From assembly GCF_024585265.1 (NCBI RefSeq), contig NZ_CP036533.1:3853001-3917000 (forward strand): 64,000 bases of DNA, written 5' to 3'. The translations under genes were made by a program, and so were the position numbers. Numbering within the stretch: the stretch's first letter is position 1; each line of letters starts with the position of its first letter. Positions 17,276-26,784 of this stretch are shown one piece after another. This DNA is from Bradyrhizobium sp. WBAH42. Its GTDB lineage: Bacteria; Pseudomonadota; Alphaproteobacteria; Rhizobiales; Xanthobacteraceae. The notes under the pieces are model-generated. The model was given only the letters and a program-made list of their open reading frames with translations, was not told the origin of the DNA and made no database searches.

Positions 17276-17292
17276 TGGCATACCAAATGCCA
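17276..17292. promoter_or_regulatory. Predicted FCD-regulator operator 2
   Basis: TGGCATACCAAATGCCA differs from operator 1 at one base and starts 81 bp after it. It lies 160 bp before the acyl-CoA synthetase gene. The pair could serve both divergent promoters. Confidence 0.7.
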
Positions 17293-17451
17293 TCGCCAGC
17301 CATTTTTGATCCAAGCCGGCGGAGTAGTCTTGGCTTTATGCCACTCCGTTCCGCCGCATGGAACAGAGCGCGGCGAATGGCAAGCATCACGGGCAGCCGC
17401 AAACTCGCGCGCGCTTTGAAAAGAACGAACTCAGGTCAAGGGAGAAGCCAC

Positions 17452-19581
17452 ATGTCCAATTCCAAAGATGCCGTCCGCAAGGTGCTTGACCAGGTCAAGG
17501 CGGACAACCGCACCAGCCTGACAGCGCCGGAAGGCAAGCTGGTCTGCGACGCCTACGGCATTCCGGTGCCGAAGGAGGGCGTGGCCAAGTCGGCGGGCGA
17601 GGCCGGCAAGATGGCTTCGTCCATGGGCTTCCCGGTGGTGATGAAGATCGTCTCGCCGGACATTCTCCACAAGACCGAAGCCGGCGGCGTCATCGTCGGC
17701 CTCAAGACGGCTGAAGAGGCCGAGAAGGCCTACGAGACCATTCTCGGCAACGCCAAGAAGTACAAGGCCGATGCCAAGATCGAAGGCGTCCAGGTCCAGC
17801 AGATGCTGGCCGGCGGCACCGAGGTCATCGTCGGCTCGATCACCGACGGCTCGTTCGGCAAGCTGGTCGCCTTCGGCCTCGGCGGCGTGCTCGTCGAGGT
17901 GCTTAAGGACATCACGTTCCGCCTTGCGCCTGCCACAAAGGAGGATGCGCTCTCGATGCTCGACGGCATCCAGGCGCATGAGATCCTGAAAGGTGTGCGC
18001 GGCGGCGAGCCGGTGAACCGCAACGCGCTCGCCGATGTCATCGTCAAGGTCTCGCAGCTCGTCACCGATTTTCCCGAGATTGTCGAGCTCGACCTCAACC
18101 CAGTGTTCGCAACCGCGAAGGGGGCCACGGCCGCCGACGTCCGTATTGTCGTCGACTTCGCTTATGTGCCGAAGCCGAAGCCGCGTCCGACCGAAGAGAT
18201 CGTCGCGGCGATGAACCGCATCATGCAGCCGAAGGCTGTCGCCGTGGTCGGCGCCTCCGCGGAGGACGGCAAGATCGGCAATTCCGTGATGAAGAACCTC
18301 ATCAACGGCGGCTACAAGGGCGAGATCTATCCGATCCATCCCAAGGCCGCCGAGATCCTCGGCTACAAGGCCTACAAGAGCGTCAAGGACGTGCCAGGCG
18401 TGATCGACGTCGCGGTGTTCGCGATCCCGGCGAAATTCGTCGCCGCCGCGCTGACCGAATGCGGCGAGAAGAAGATCCCGGGCGCTGTGCTGATCCCGTC
18501 GGGCTTCGCTGAAGCCGGCGCGCCTGAGCTGCAGGCCGAGATCGTCGAGGTCGGCAAGAAATACGACATCCGCCTGATGGGGCCGAACATCTACGGCTTC
18601 TATTATACGCCCGCCAATCTCTGCGCGACCTTCTGCACCGCCTATGACGTCAAGGGCCATGCGGCGCTGTCGTCGCAATCGGGCGGCATCGGCATGGCCA
18701 TCATCGGCTTCTCGCGCTCGGCCAAGATGGGCGTCTCCGCGATCGTCGGCCTCGGCAACAAGTCCGACATCGATGAGGACGATCTGCTCGCCTTCTTCGA
18801 GCAGGACCCGAACACCAATCTGATCGCGCAGCATTGCGAAGACCTCAAGGACGGCCGCGCCTTCGCGGAAGCCGCCAAGCGCGTCTCCAAGAAGAAGCCT
18901 GTCGTGGTGCTCAAGGCCGGCCGCACCTCGGCTGGCGCGAAGGCGGCATCGTCCCACACCGGCGCGCTCGCCGGCAACGACCGCATCTATGAGGACGTGT
19001 TCAAGCAATCCGGTGTGATCCGTGCCCGCTCACTTCGCCAGCTGCTCGAATTCGCCCGCGGCGTGCCGGTGCTGCCGACGCCGAAGGGCGAGAACGTGCT
19101 CATCATCACCGGTGCCGGCGGTTCGGGCGTGCTGCTGTCGGACTCCTGCGTCGACAACGGCCTGTCGCTGATGTCGATGCCGCCGGATCTCGATGCGGCC
19201 TTCCGCAAGTTCATCCCGCCGTTTGGAGCTGCCGGTAATCCCGTGGATATCACCGGCGGCGAGCCGCCGATCACCTATGTCAACACCGTGAAGCTCGGGC
19301 TGTCGGATGAGCGCATCCACGCGCTGATCCTCGGCTATTGGCACACCATCGTCACCCCGCCGATGGTGTTCGCCCGCAACATGGTCGAGGTGAAGAAGGA
19401 GATGGAGGCCAAGGGTTTTGTGAAGCCGATGGTCGCCTCTCTCGCCGGCGACGTCGAGGTCGAGGAAGCCGCCGAATATCTCTACCAGAACGGCATCCCG
19501 GCCTACGCCTATTCGACCGAGCTGCCGGTCGAGGTCCTCGGCGCCAAGTACAAGTGGGCGCGCGGGGCAGGGCTGCTCTGA
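17452..19581 (+). CDS. Fused acyl-CoA synthetase (ADP-forming type), oxalate locus
   Basis: 709 aa. The order is beta-like then alpha-like. An ATP-grasp half (about residues 20-245, beginning AYGIPVPKEG, with SMGFPVVMKIVSPDILHKTE and FGLGGVLVEVL) precedes a CoA-binding Rossmann domain (VAVVGASAEDGKIGNSVMKN) and the succinyl-CoA-synthetase-like domains. The phosphohistidine site is in SSHTGALAG. The ATG at 17452 follows GGGAGAAG; the frame is open far upstream without a start signal. It is divergent from the gntR-oxc-frc operon. Such ligases join a carboxylate to CoA. Here it could prime the cycle by making oxalyl-CoA or formyl-CoA, but the acid used is not visible. Confidence 0.85.
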   Translation: MSNSKDAVRKVLDQVKADNRTSLTAPEGKLVCDAYGIPVPKEGVAKSAGEAGKMASSMGFPVVMKIVSPDILHKTEAGGVIVGLKTAEEAEKAYETILGNAKKYKADAKIEGVQVQQMLAGGTEVIVGSITDGSFGKLVAFGLGGVLVEVLKDITFRLAPATKEDALSMLDGIQAHEILKGVRGGEPVNRNALADVIVKVSQLVTDFPEIVELDLNPVFATAKGATAADVRIVVDFAYVPKPKPRPTEEIVAAMNRIMQPKAVAVVGASAEDGKIGNSVMKNLINGGYKGEIYPIHPKAAEILGYKAYKSVKDVPGVIDVAVFAIPAKFVAAALTECGEKKIPGAVLIPSGFAEAGAPELQAEIVEVGKKYDIRLMGPNIYGFYYTPANLCATFCTAYDVKGHAALSSQSGGIGMAIIGFSRSAKMGVSAIVGLGNKSDIDEDDLLAFFEQDPNTNLIAQHCEDLKDGRAFAEAAKRVSKKKPVVVLKAGRTSAGAKAASSHTGALAGNDRIYEDVFKQSGVIRARSLRQLLEFARGVPVLPTPKGENVLIITGAGGSGVLLSDSCVDNGLSLMSMPPDLDAAFRKFIPPFGAAGNPVDITGGEPPITYVNTVKLGLSDERIHALILGYWHTIVTPPMVFARNMVEVKKEMEAKGFVKPMVASLAGDVEVEEAAEYLYQNGIPAYAYSTELPVEVLGAKYKWARGAGLL

Positions 19582-19592
19582 GCTTGCGTTCG

Positions 19593-19733
19593 CCTCTCCC
19601 CGCTTGCGGGGAGAGGTCGGAATTTGCGCAGCAAATTCCGGGTGAGGGGGACTCTCAACGAGTCTGTCTCTCACCGTCTTTGTGGAGATAGCCCCTCACC
19701 CCCGCCCTCTCCCCGTAAGAACGGGGAGAGGGC
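19593..19733. repeat. Compound intergenic palindrome (CTCTCCCCG family)
   Basis: Contains CCTCTCCCCGC with GCGGGGAGAGG (19593-19616), AATTTGC with GCAAATT just after, and CGCCCTCTCCCCGT with ACGGGGAGAGGGCG (19703-19733). GGGTGAGGGG and CCCCTCACCC in the middle can also pair. This is a typical rhizobial intergenic element; it follows the synthetase stop by 11 bp and may act as a terminator. Confidence 0.75.
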
Positions 19734-19778
19734 GAAGAGGCGGCTCGCGTCTTGTCTGATTGGCAAATGCAGGTCGCG

Positions 19779-20621
19779 ATGAGCAAGAACGTGATCCGGC
19801 GCAAATCGTTCGAGCCTAAATCGGCCGCGGAGGCTGATAACGAGGGCCGCGACGGTGGCGTGCAGTCGGTCGACCGCGCGCTGTCGATCATCGAGACGCT
19901 GGCCGAGGACGACGAAGGTTATCGTCTCAGCGATCTCGCGATCCGCACCGGCCTGTCGGCGTCCACCGTGCACCGGCTTCTCGCAACGCTCGAAAGTCGC
20001 CGTTTCGTGCAGTTCGACCGTGGCGAGTCCAAATGGCACGTCGGCGTGCGCAGCTTCACGGTTGGCGCCAGCTTTGCGCGGCGACGCAATTTCTCCGCAC
20101 AGGCCATTCCATATTTGCGCAAGCTGCGCGATCTCACCCGCGAGACGGCCAATCTCGCCGTGGTCGACGATGAGTTCATCATCGTGCTGACCCGCATGGA
20201 AAGCCGCGAGATCATGCGCTCGCTCACCAAGGTCGGCGGCCGCGTCCCCATGGTGACCTCCGGCGTCGGCAAAGCGGTGCTCGCAACCTATTCAGACGAG
20301 GACGTCGGCGCCGTCATCCGCCATCACGGCATGCCCCGCCTGACCGAGAAGTCGATCGTGCGCCCGAGCGACCTGTTCAGGGAGCTCGAGAAAATCCGCA
20401 AGCAGGGCTTTGCCGTCGACGATGAGGAGGCGCAGATCGGCCTGCGCTGCGTCGCGGCGGTGGTATACAACGCGTTGGCCGAACCGCTTGCCGCGATCTC
20501 CGTATCCGGCATGACCAGTCGGGTCACCGACGAGCGGTTGCCGGAGATCGGACAAATCGTCCGGGAAGTGGCGGCCGAACTGACGGCTGCGCTCGGTGGG
20601 GTCATCCCGGCGCCCCGCTGA
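19779..20621 (+). CDS. IclR-family transcriptional regulator
   Basis: 280 aa. N-terminal winged helix (SVDRALSIIETLAEDDEGYR, then LSDLAIRTGLSASTVHRLLATLE) and a C-terminal IclR effector domain (GKAVLATYSDEDV, then EEAQIGLRCVAAVVYN and the closing ISVSGMTSRVTDERL). The start is uncertain: TTG 19752, ATG 19767 and ATG 19779 are in frame and none has a strong ribosome site; I give the last. It lies 106 bp upstream of the second tctCBA set on the same strand, so it probably controls that transporter. Confidence 0.85.
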   Translation: MSKNVIRRKSFEPKSAAEADNEGRDGGVQSVDRALSIIETLAEDDEGYRLSDLAIRTGLSASTVHRLLATLESRRFVQFDRGESKWHVGVRSFTVGASFARRRNFSAQAIPYLRKLRDLTRETANLAVVDDEFIIVLTRMESREIMRSLTKVGGRVPMVTSGVGKAVLATYSDEDVGAVIRHHGMPRLTEKSIVRPSDLFRELEKIRKQGFAVDDEEAQIGLRCVAAVVYNALAEPLAAISVSGMTSRVTDERLPEIGQIVREVAAELTAALGGVIPAPR

Positions 20622-20727
20622 CCAAAAACCCTGAGGCATGTCACTGGACAGCATCGGCCGTTTTGGTTGATATGCGACCAAACGACACAATGCGGCGAAC
20701 GTCCGCATGAGCCCTGGAGATGCCCCC

Positions 20728-21696
20728 ATGTTCCGATTTCCCGCGCGCCTTGTCGGCGCAGCCGTCGCGTTCACCCTGGCGGCAGCCAATCCGGGCTTTG
20801 CCCAGCAGCTCGAGCTCAAGCTGATGGCGCCGGCGGCTCCGGGCGGAGGCTGGGACCAGACCGCGCGCTCGATGCAACAGGCGCTGGTGGCTGCGGGCAT
20901 CGCCCGCAGCGTGCAGGTCACCAACGTTCCCGGTGCAGGCGGCAGTGTCGGCATCGCGCAGTTCGTCAATGGCGCCAAGGGTGACGGCAACCAGATGATG
21001 GTCAACGGCTTCGTCATGGTCGGCGCGCTCGCCATGAACAAGTCGCCGGTGACGCTGGAGCAGGTGACGCCGATCGCGCGCCTCACCGAGGAAATCCAGG
21101 TGATCGTGGTTCCCGCGAATTCGCCGATCAAAAATGCGCAGGATCTGGCCGCGGCGGTGAAGGCCGATATCGCCAAGGTCACTTTCGCCGGCGGCTCGGC
21201 CGGCGGCGTCGACCATGTGATGGCGGCCTTGTTCGCCGGCGCGGTCGGCGCCGACGCCAAGAAGATCAACTACATCCCGTTCTCCGGCGGCGGCGAGTCG
21301 CTCGCGGCGATTCTCGGCGGCAAGGTCACCGCAGGCATTTCGGGCCTCAGCGAATATGAAGGGCAGATCAAGTCCGGCAAGCTGCGTGCGATCGGCGTGA
21401 CCTCGGAGAAGCGAATCGCAGGCAGCGATCTCCCGACCTTCAAGGAGCAGGGCATCGACCTCGTAATCGCCAATTGGCGTTCGGTGGTCGCGCCTCCCGG
21501 CATCACGCCGGAGCAGCGCAAGACTTTGAGCGATGCGGTCGAGAAGATGGTGAAGTCTGACGCCTGGAAGGAGATCCTCAAGCAGAAGGGCTGGGAGGAT
21601 GCCTATCTCGGCGGCGACGCCTTCGCCGACTTCCTGAAGAAGGAAACGGCCCGCGTCACCGACGTGTTGAAATCGGTCGGCTTGGTCAAGTCATGA
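20728..21696 (+). CDS. tctC: TctC/Bug-family periplasmic substrate-binding protein (second system)
   Basis: 322 aa with a signal peptide MFRFPARLVGAAVAFTLAAA (cleavage after NPGFA). The mature part begins LELKLMAPAAPGGGWDQTAR and has INYIPFSGGGESLAAILGG, both Bug hallmarks. The ATG at 20728 follows GGAGA; upstream in-frame codons are less likely. Its stop overlaps tctB (ATGA). Only distantly similar to the first tctC at 1994-3001, so probably a different carboxylate. Confidence 0.9.
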   Translation: MFRFPARLVGAAVAFTLAAANPGFAQQLELKLMAPAAPGGGWDQTARSMQQALVAAGIARSVQVTNVPGAGGSVGIAQFVNGAKGDGNQMMVNGFVMVGALAMNKSPVTLEQVTPIARLTEEIQVIVVPANSPIKNAQDLAAAVKADIAKVTFAGGSAGGVDHVMAALFAGAVGADAKKINYIPFSGGGESLAAILGGKVTAGISGLSEYEGQIKSGKLRAIGVTSEKRIAGSDLPTFKEQGIDLVIANWRSVVAPPGITPEQRKTLSDAVEKMVKSDAWKEILKQKGWEDAYLGGDAFADFLKKETARVTDVLKSVGLVKS

Positions 21697-22178
21697 TCTC
21701 AGGCGATCCCGTCCAGCCGCCGCGGCGCGTCGACCGTGCCGGTCTCGTCATCGCGGCATTGCTTGCGGTGCTCGCCGTCGTGCTGGTCTGGGACGCGCGC
21801 GGCCTGCAATCTGCGGCGATGTACGGGATGGGACCGGAGGCGATGCCGGTCGTGGTCGCCAGCGGCCTTGGGCTGCTTGCGATCGGCAACTTCATCGACG
21901 CGCTGCGCGGCAATCTGCCGGCACGCGAGAGCGCCGATCCCGTGCCTGTGGTTCTGATCCTCGTCGGGCTTGCGCTGCTGATCGCCATCATCGGCATTGG
22001 CGGCGGCTTCATCCTGGCGACCTCGGCGCTGTTCGTGACGACCTCGGCGGCCTTCGGACGCCGTGCCATCCTCATTGACGCCATCATCGCCCTCGTGATG
22101 TCGACCCTCATTTACCTGGCGTTCGACCGGTTGTTGACGCTGAGCCTGCCTGCCGGCCCACTGGAGCGACTGCTGTGA
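21693..22178 (+). CDS. tctB: TctB-family small permease subunit (second system)
   Basis: 161 aa. Four hydrophobic segments, starting [20 protein letters not shown]. It overlaps tctC by four bases and shares its stop with the tctA start (TGATG), which indicates translational coupling. The motif [20 protein letters not shown] is typical of TctB. Confidence 0.87.
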   Translation: MISGDPVQPPRRVDRAGLVIAALLAVLAVVLVWDARGLQSAAMYGMGPEAMPVVVASGLGLLAIGNFIDALRGNLPARESADPVPVVLILVGLALLIAIIGIGGGFILATSALFVTTSAAFGRRAILIDAIIALVMSTLIYLAFDRLLTLSLPAGPLERLL

Positions 22179-23677
22179 TGGATACCTTTGCCGCGCTGGC
22201 TCACGGCATGGCGGTCGCCGTCCAGCCGATGAACCTGCTTTACGCGCTGATCGGCGTGTTCCTCGGCACGGCCGTGGGCGTGCTGCCCGGCATCGGCCCG
22301 GCACTGACGGTCGCGCTGCTGCTGCCGGTGACCTACAAGCTCGACCCCGGCGGCTCGCTGATCATGTTCGCCGGCATTTATTACGGCGGCATGTATGGCG
22401 GCTCGACCACCGCGATCCTGATCAACACGCCCGGCGAGAGTGCCTCGATGGCCACCGCGCTTGAAGGCAACAAGATGGCCAAGGCGGGCCGCGGCGGGCC
22501 GGCGCTCGCGACCTCCGCAATCGGCTCCTTCGTCGCCGGCACCATCGCCACCATTGGCCTGGCTTTCCTCGCACCATGGCTGGTCGATGTCGCCGTACGC
22601 TTCGGCCCCGAGGATTACTTCGCGCTGATGTGCGTCGCCTTCGTCACGGTGTCGGCGACCTTCGGCGATTCCCCGATCCGCGGCCTGACCAGCCTGTTCA
22701 TCGGTCTGACGCTCGGCCTCGTCGGCATCGACAAGCTGACGGGTCAGGCGCGGCTTGCATTCGGCGTCCCCGAACTGCTCGATGGCGTTGAAGTCACAAC
22801 GCTTGCCGTCGGCCTGTTCGCGGTGGGCGAGGCGCTTTATGTCGCATCGCGCCGCCACCACACCGAAGAGAAGCTGGAGCCGGTGCGCGGCTCGCTGTGG
22901 ATGACCAAGGAGGACTGGAAGCGGTCCTGGAAGCCATGGCTGCGCGGGACCATGTTCGGCTTCCCGATCGGTGCGCTGCCGGCAGGCGGCGCGGAGATCC
23001 CGACCTTCCTGTCCTATTCGACCGAGAAGCGGCTGACGAAGCACCCCGAAGAGTTCGGCAAGGGCGCGATCGAAGGCGTCGCCGGCCCCGAGGCCGCCAA
23101 CAACGCTTCCGCAGCCGGCACGCTGGTGCCGCTCTTGACGCTGGGCCTGCCGACTTCGGCCACCGCCGCGATGATGCTGGCGGGCTTCCAGCAATATGGC
23201 CTCAACCCGGGCCCGCTGCTGTTCGCCGAGCGGCCTGACCTCGTATGGGGCCTGATCGCCAGCCTCTTCATCGCCAACATGATGCTGCTGGTGCTCAACC
23301 TGCCGCTGGTCGGCCTGTGGGTGCGGCTGCTCGCGATCCCGCAGCCCTGGCTCTATGCCGGCATCCTCGTGTTCGCGACCATGGGCACCATCGCGGCAAA
23401 GCCGTCGGTGGTGGAATTGTCGATGCTCGCCGGTTTCGGCGTGCTCGGCTTCCTGATGCGCCGGTTCGATTTCCCGATCGCGCCCGTCGTCGTCGGCCTG
23501 ATCCTCGGCCCGATTGCCGAGAGCCAGCTGCGCCGCGCGCTCGCCATCAGCCTCGGCGATCCCATGACGCTGCTGCAGAGCCCGATTTCGGCAACGCTTC
23601 TCGGCGTCGCGCTGATCGCGCTGGTGGCGCCCTTTGTGCTGAAGGGGTTGGGACGGTTCAAGGCAAACGAGGACTAG
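22178..23677 (+). CDS. tctA: TctA-family large permease subunit (second system)
   Basis: 499 aa, full family length. The first half has [17 protein letters not shown] and [20 protein letters not shown]; the second has [16 protein letters not shown] and [18 protein letters not shown] 22175 or ATG 22178 may start it. The stop TAG at 23675-23677 lies inside the CTAG at the left end of the inverted-repeat-bounded segment, so the insertion seems to have landed exactly at the end of this gene without damaging it. Confidence 0.93.
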   Translation: MDTFAALAHGMAVAVQPMNLLYALIGVFLGTAVGVLPGIGPALTVALLLPVTYKLDPGGSLIMFAGIYYGGMYGGSTTAILINTPGESASMATALEGNKMAKAGRGGPALATSAIGSFVAGTIATIGLAFLAPWLVDVAVRFGPEDYFALMCVAFVTVSATFGDSPIRGLTSLFIGLTLGLVGIDKLTGQARLAFGVPELLDGVEVTTLAVGLFAVGEALYVASRRHHTEEKLEPVRGSLWMTKEDWKRSWKPWLRGTMFGFPIGALPAGGAEIPTFLSYSTEKRLTKHPEEFGKGAIEGVAGPEAANNASAAGTLVPLLTLGLPTSATAAMMLAGFQQYGLNPGPLLFAERPDLVWGLIASLFIANMMLLVLNLPLVGLWVRLLAIPQPWLYAGILVFATMGTIAAKPSVVELSMLAGFGVLGFLMRRFDFPIAPVVVGLILGPIAESQLRRALAISLGDPMTLLQSPISATLLGVALIALVAPFVLKGLGRFKANED

Positions 23678-23697
23678 GGCGTGTACTCATAAGTCAT
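23674..23697 (+). repeat. Left inverted repeat of the bounded segment
   Basis: Begins CTAGGGCGTGTACT, then CATAAGTCAT. The mirror copy at 27411-27434 differs only at positions 15 and 20. Confidence 0.8.
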
Positions 23698-23822
23698 GTC
23701 GGCTCCTGAGGCTGAGCGGAAATCTCTGATCGGCGAGAGCATTGGTGACACTGAGCCGAAGTCGGATTGCGGCAGCCGCGCATCCATTGCCGGCGGAGTT
23801 GCCCAAGCCGTTGGCATCGTTC

Positions 23823-25331
23823 CTAGGCGGCGCGAACGTAGCCGTAGCGCAGGTTCGACGGTTGCTTCGAAGCTTGCGTGTACTCGTTCTTGAGCGCCGC
23901 GAGGCGGTCCTCGGAAAAGGCCGGCATCCTGGTATTCTCAGCCGCCTTCAGCTTGATCTTGTAGAATCTGGTTGCGTTGCCCGCGAAGATCAGCTGCTTG
24001 GTAGCGCTGTTGGCATCGCCAAGCGCCGCAAAGCCGTACTTCCTCTGCATGTCCTCGGGGATTTCGAGCCGGCGCAGCGCCTCGATCTGCCACTGTGGTG
24101 AGCCGTACCAGACCGAGTCGGTGCCCCACATGACGTGGTCAACACCCATCCCCTTTATCAGCGTGCCGATCAGCGCGGCGCAGAACTTCGGATGCGCGAC
24201 CGCCGAGTTGGCAAAGGACGTGCCGAGCTCGGCATAGACGTTGGCGACGCCGAACTTCTGCGGGACTTCCGCGAGATCGGTGGCCCACTGGATACGGCCG
24301 GTCTGTTCGAAATCCGCCCACGCGTGATCAGGTAGTTCGAGGAACGGCCGCAGCGCCGAGTGATAGATCACGAAGTTCATCTGCGGCCAATCCTTCGCGG
24401 CTTTTCCGATGTCCCACGCCGTTGCGTATTCCCAGACGCCGGCGAACGACTTCTCATAATCGGGCGGCAGCAACCCCTTGTGGATACACAGCGTGTTGAT
24501 GCCGGCCTTCACTGCTTTCTCGTAGAACGGATACATCACCTGCTCGTCGTCGAGCCGCCATGGGAACTTCGAGGGCGCCAGCGGATCGCCAATCGTGTAG
24601 GACTTCCAGGAATCCGGTTTGTAGACTTCGATTGCCTTGTCCACCTCGTCCATCCAGCCGGGTTGCTTGGGAGTGATGACGCTGTGCGCCAGCAGGCGGC
24701 GCGAACCGGCGAAGTCGTTGATCAGTTCTCGCGCCTTGACGATCTGCTCATTGGACAGCAGCCACCAACTCGGGTCGTCGAAGGGCGCGCCGCTCAGGAG
24801 CGCCATGTTGGTGTCGCTGTCGTAGTAGATCTCTTTCACATAGTTTTGGAACTTGTAGCGGGCTAGCGAAGAGACGCCTTCCTCCTTCATCTTCGGATTC
24901 CAGTGCTGGCTCGCAAAGTCCGCCAGCCCCAACAGCTCCTTATGATCGAAGTCGTCCCGCACGAAATGAGTCTGGACGTCGAAGATGAATTGGCCTGCAA
25001 GGCTCTGCGCGCGGGCCAGCATCAGCTCGGGTTCGCGGGCTTCAGCGGGCGCGACCCGGAAAACATTGCCGTAGATGTCGTTCATGGCGAGGAAAGCTGC
25101 TGCCATGCCGCAGCTCGTGTGTAAGAACTGCCTGCGGCTCAAGCCGAGGTGTCTGCCGTTAACATCAGCGAGCTCGTTGATCCGTGCCTCGACTTTCTTT
25201 TGCGTATCGCTCTGCGGGGGCGGGAGATACTCGCCATTGGAAACAATCTGGGTCGGGATAGGCGTTGCCGCCGATGCCGCCTCCGCGCCCGCGACGAGAC
25301 GCTGTTCTCGCTCACTAAGCCAGGTGCTCAT
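23823..25331 (-). CDS. Amidohydrolase-2 family metal-dependent hydrolase with Tat-type motif
   Basis: 502 aa, TIM-barrel hydrolase of the amidohydrolase-2 type. A twin-arginine motif (SRRQFL, residues 65-70) followed by a hydrophobic stretch and APAEA suggests export, although it lies unusually far from the N-terminus. Likely metal ligands are in FDVQTHFVRDDF (strand 1), the LCIHKG histidine and the late HVMWGTDSVWYG aspartate. The ATG at 25331 follows AGGAGGAG. Lies within the inverted-repeat-bounded segment, convergent with tctA. Relatives include decarboxylases and lactonases; the reaction is unknown. Confidence 0.82.
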   Translation of the reverse strand: MSTWLSEREQRLVAGAEAASAATPIPTQIVSNGEYLPPPQSDTQKKVEARINELADVNGRHLGLSRRQFLHTSCGMAAAFLAMNDIYGNVFRVAPAEAREPELMLARAQSLAGQFIFDVQTHFVRDDFDHKELLGLADFASQHWNPKMKEEGVSSLARYKFQNYVKEIYYDSDTNMALLSGAPFDDPSWWLLSNEQIVKARELINDFAGSRRLLAHSVITPKQPGWMDEVDKAIEVYKPDSWKSYTIGDPLAPSKFPWRLDDEQVMYPFYEKAVKAGINTLCIHKGLLPPDYEKSFAGVWEYATAWDIGKAAKDWPQMNFVIYHSALRPFLELPDHAWADFEQTGRIQWATDLAEVPQKFGVANVYAELGTSFANSAVAHPKFCAALIGTLIKGMGVDHVMWGTDSVWYGSPQWQIEALRRLEIPEDMQRKYGFAALGDANSATKQLIFAGNATRFYKIKLKAAENTRMPAFSEDRLAALKNEYTQASKQPSNLRYGYVRAA

Positions 25332-26043
25332 TGTTCTCCTCCCCGTTTGTTGGCCGACCGTGGCAGGCGGGCATGAGACGCGTATGGCTACTCCCAATCA
25401 GTTGGCAGGACCGACTAGGCGTACCTCTCCGGTTCAGCTACGCATGAAGCCATCACGCGCCCGAAGCCTAGGCGAATCTCTGCATCGCCTTGCTCCTGCG
25501 AGAGCGGCCGGCATACCCGAGAAACCACTTGCAGTTGTGGGTATCCCCGCTGATTCAATGCTCAAACTTCTATTCGCGCAACCGATGTGAATCGACAGTC
25601 ACGCTGTCCCAACGCCGCATCACTCTTTCATCTGATCAATCTTTCATTTGATCGATTTCAGCCGAAGTGAAAGGCTCGTTTTTCAAATGGACTGCGTCGG
25701 CTCATGTCCCCGAGCCGAACACCGCAGCCGCGGCTGCCATCTCGACTCTCTGCCGGAGATCCTCATAGGTGGCTGCGTTAACTGCTGCTTTTGGACCCAT
25801 AGCCGACCTCAACGCGCAGTGTTCGAATAGCGCATCCGAGATGGACCAATTCAGCGCTTGAGTCGCTGCGCCGGCGGGTCATTGACCAGCGCTTTTGACC
25901 CGTTACGGACGTTGGCTGGGAGATCCTCACCGCATTGGGCCGCAGCCCGGTCAGAAGGATGCGCATCCGGCGATGCTATTCGAGCATCGTGCCCGCCGGC
26001 TTTACCCGGACGCGCCGAAACGGCTAGCATCGCCTCGTTTCAT
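25332..26043. other. Gene-free stretch inside the bounded segment
   Basis: No supported gene is seen. It holds a tandem 16-bp repeat (25624-25655) and, near 25785-25920, bases like CTTTTGGACCCATAG and CTTTTGACCCGTTA, which I associate with degraded repeated DNA in Bradyrhizobium. Confidence 0.45.
25624..25655. repeat. Tandem 16-bp repeat with FNR-like half-sites
   Basis: TCTTTCATCTGATCAA is followed directly by TCTTTCATTTGATCGA (14 of 16 identical). Each unit contains TGATC, resembling half of an FNR/CRP-type site. It lies between the Crp/Fnr gene and the amidohydrolase start. Confidence 0.5.
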
Positions 26044-26784
26044 CTACCGGATCGGCAGATCGAAAACGCGAGATGGCGCTGTACCCGTAGAGAAGATCTT
26101 CTCGAGTTCGAGCCGCATGGTGTCGTGGCATTCGCACGCCACCGCAGCGAGCCGCGATGAGTCGATCTCGATTTCGCCTCGCCGCTCAGATCTGATCGCT
26201 CCGGAAGCGCGCAGATTGCGCATCAGGAGCGTCACCGTCGTTCGTCGCACACCCAACATCTGCGAAAGCGCGTCCTGCGTGAGGGGCAGGACGTCGTGGT
26301 TGATGCGGTCGTGAAGTTGAAGCAGCCAGCGTGCCATACGCGCTTGGACCGGATGCAGTGCATTGCAAGCCCCGCCCAATTGAAACTGTATCAGCACCGC
26401 CTTGAAGTGAAGCTGGACTACGTGGCGGATCGCGGGACTCCGGCTGAAAGCGGCATGGAATCGCGCCGCGGGGATCCGCGAGGCCGTCCCCGCGGCACGA
26501 ACGATAGTCGTAACGGCCGCAGGGGACGGTCCCAGCACGGAAAGAGTGCCCACTGCCCCCTCGCGCCCTATTGCGGCGCTGGCGACCGTCTGCCCATTCG
26601 CCATGTCGACCATCACCGAAACGGCGCCACTGTGAGGGAAGAGGACGTGCTCGGTATGATCCCCCACCCGCGAGACGACCTCTTCCCGATCGAGGGTTAC
26701 CATCTGTAGGTCGGGTGCCAAAAGATCGAGATCAGCGATCGGCAGTGCTGACAGAAGCCGGTTGCCAACTTCGCTTACAAGCAT
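26044..26784 (-). CDS. Crp/Fnr-family transcriptional regulator
   Basis: 246 aa. A cyclic-nucleotide-binding-like beta roll (about residues 20-130; VLFPHSGAVSVMVDMANGQTV and AIGREGAVGTLSVLG) and a C-terminal winged helix (LTQDALSQMLGVRRTTVTLLM). No cysteine cluster of the FNR type is present, so oxygen sensing by an Fe-S cluster is unlikely. ATG 26784 or GTG 26787; the ribosome site is weak. Upstream of the amidohydrolase on the same strand within the bounded segment, and a plausible regulator of it. Confidence 0.82.
   Translation of the reverse strand: MLVSEVGNRLLSALPIADLDLLAPDLQMVTLDREEVVSRVGDHTEHVLFPHSGAVSVMVDMANGQTVASAAIGREGAVGTLSVLGPSPAAVTTIVRAAGTASRIPAARFHAAFSRSPAIRHVVQLHFKAVLIQFQLGGACNALHPVQARMARWLLQLHDRINHDVLPLTQDALSQMLGVRRTTVTLLMRNLRASGAIRSERRGEIEIDSSRLAAVACECHDTMRLELEKIFSTGTAPSRVFDLPIR

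Noticed and set aside
25785..25920. Possible IS fragment near CTTTTGGACCCATAG
   Set aside because: It resembles degenerate repeated DNA from memory, but no transposase remnant or bounded ends could be read.
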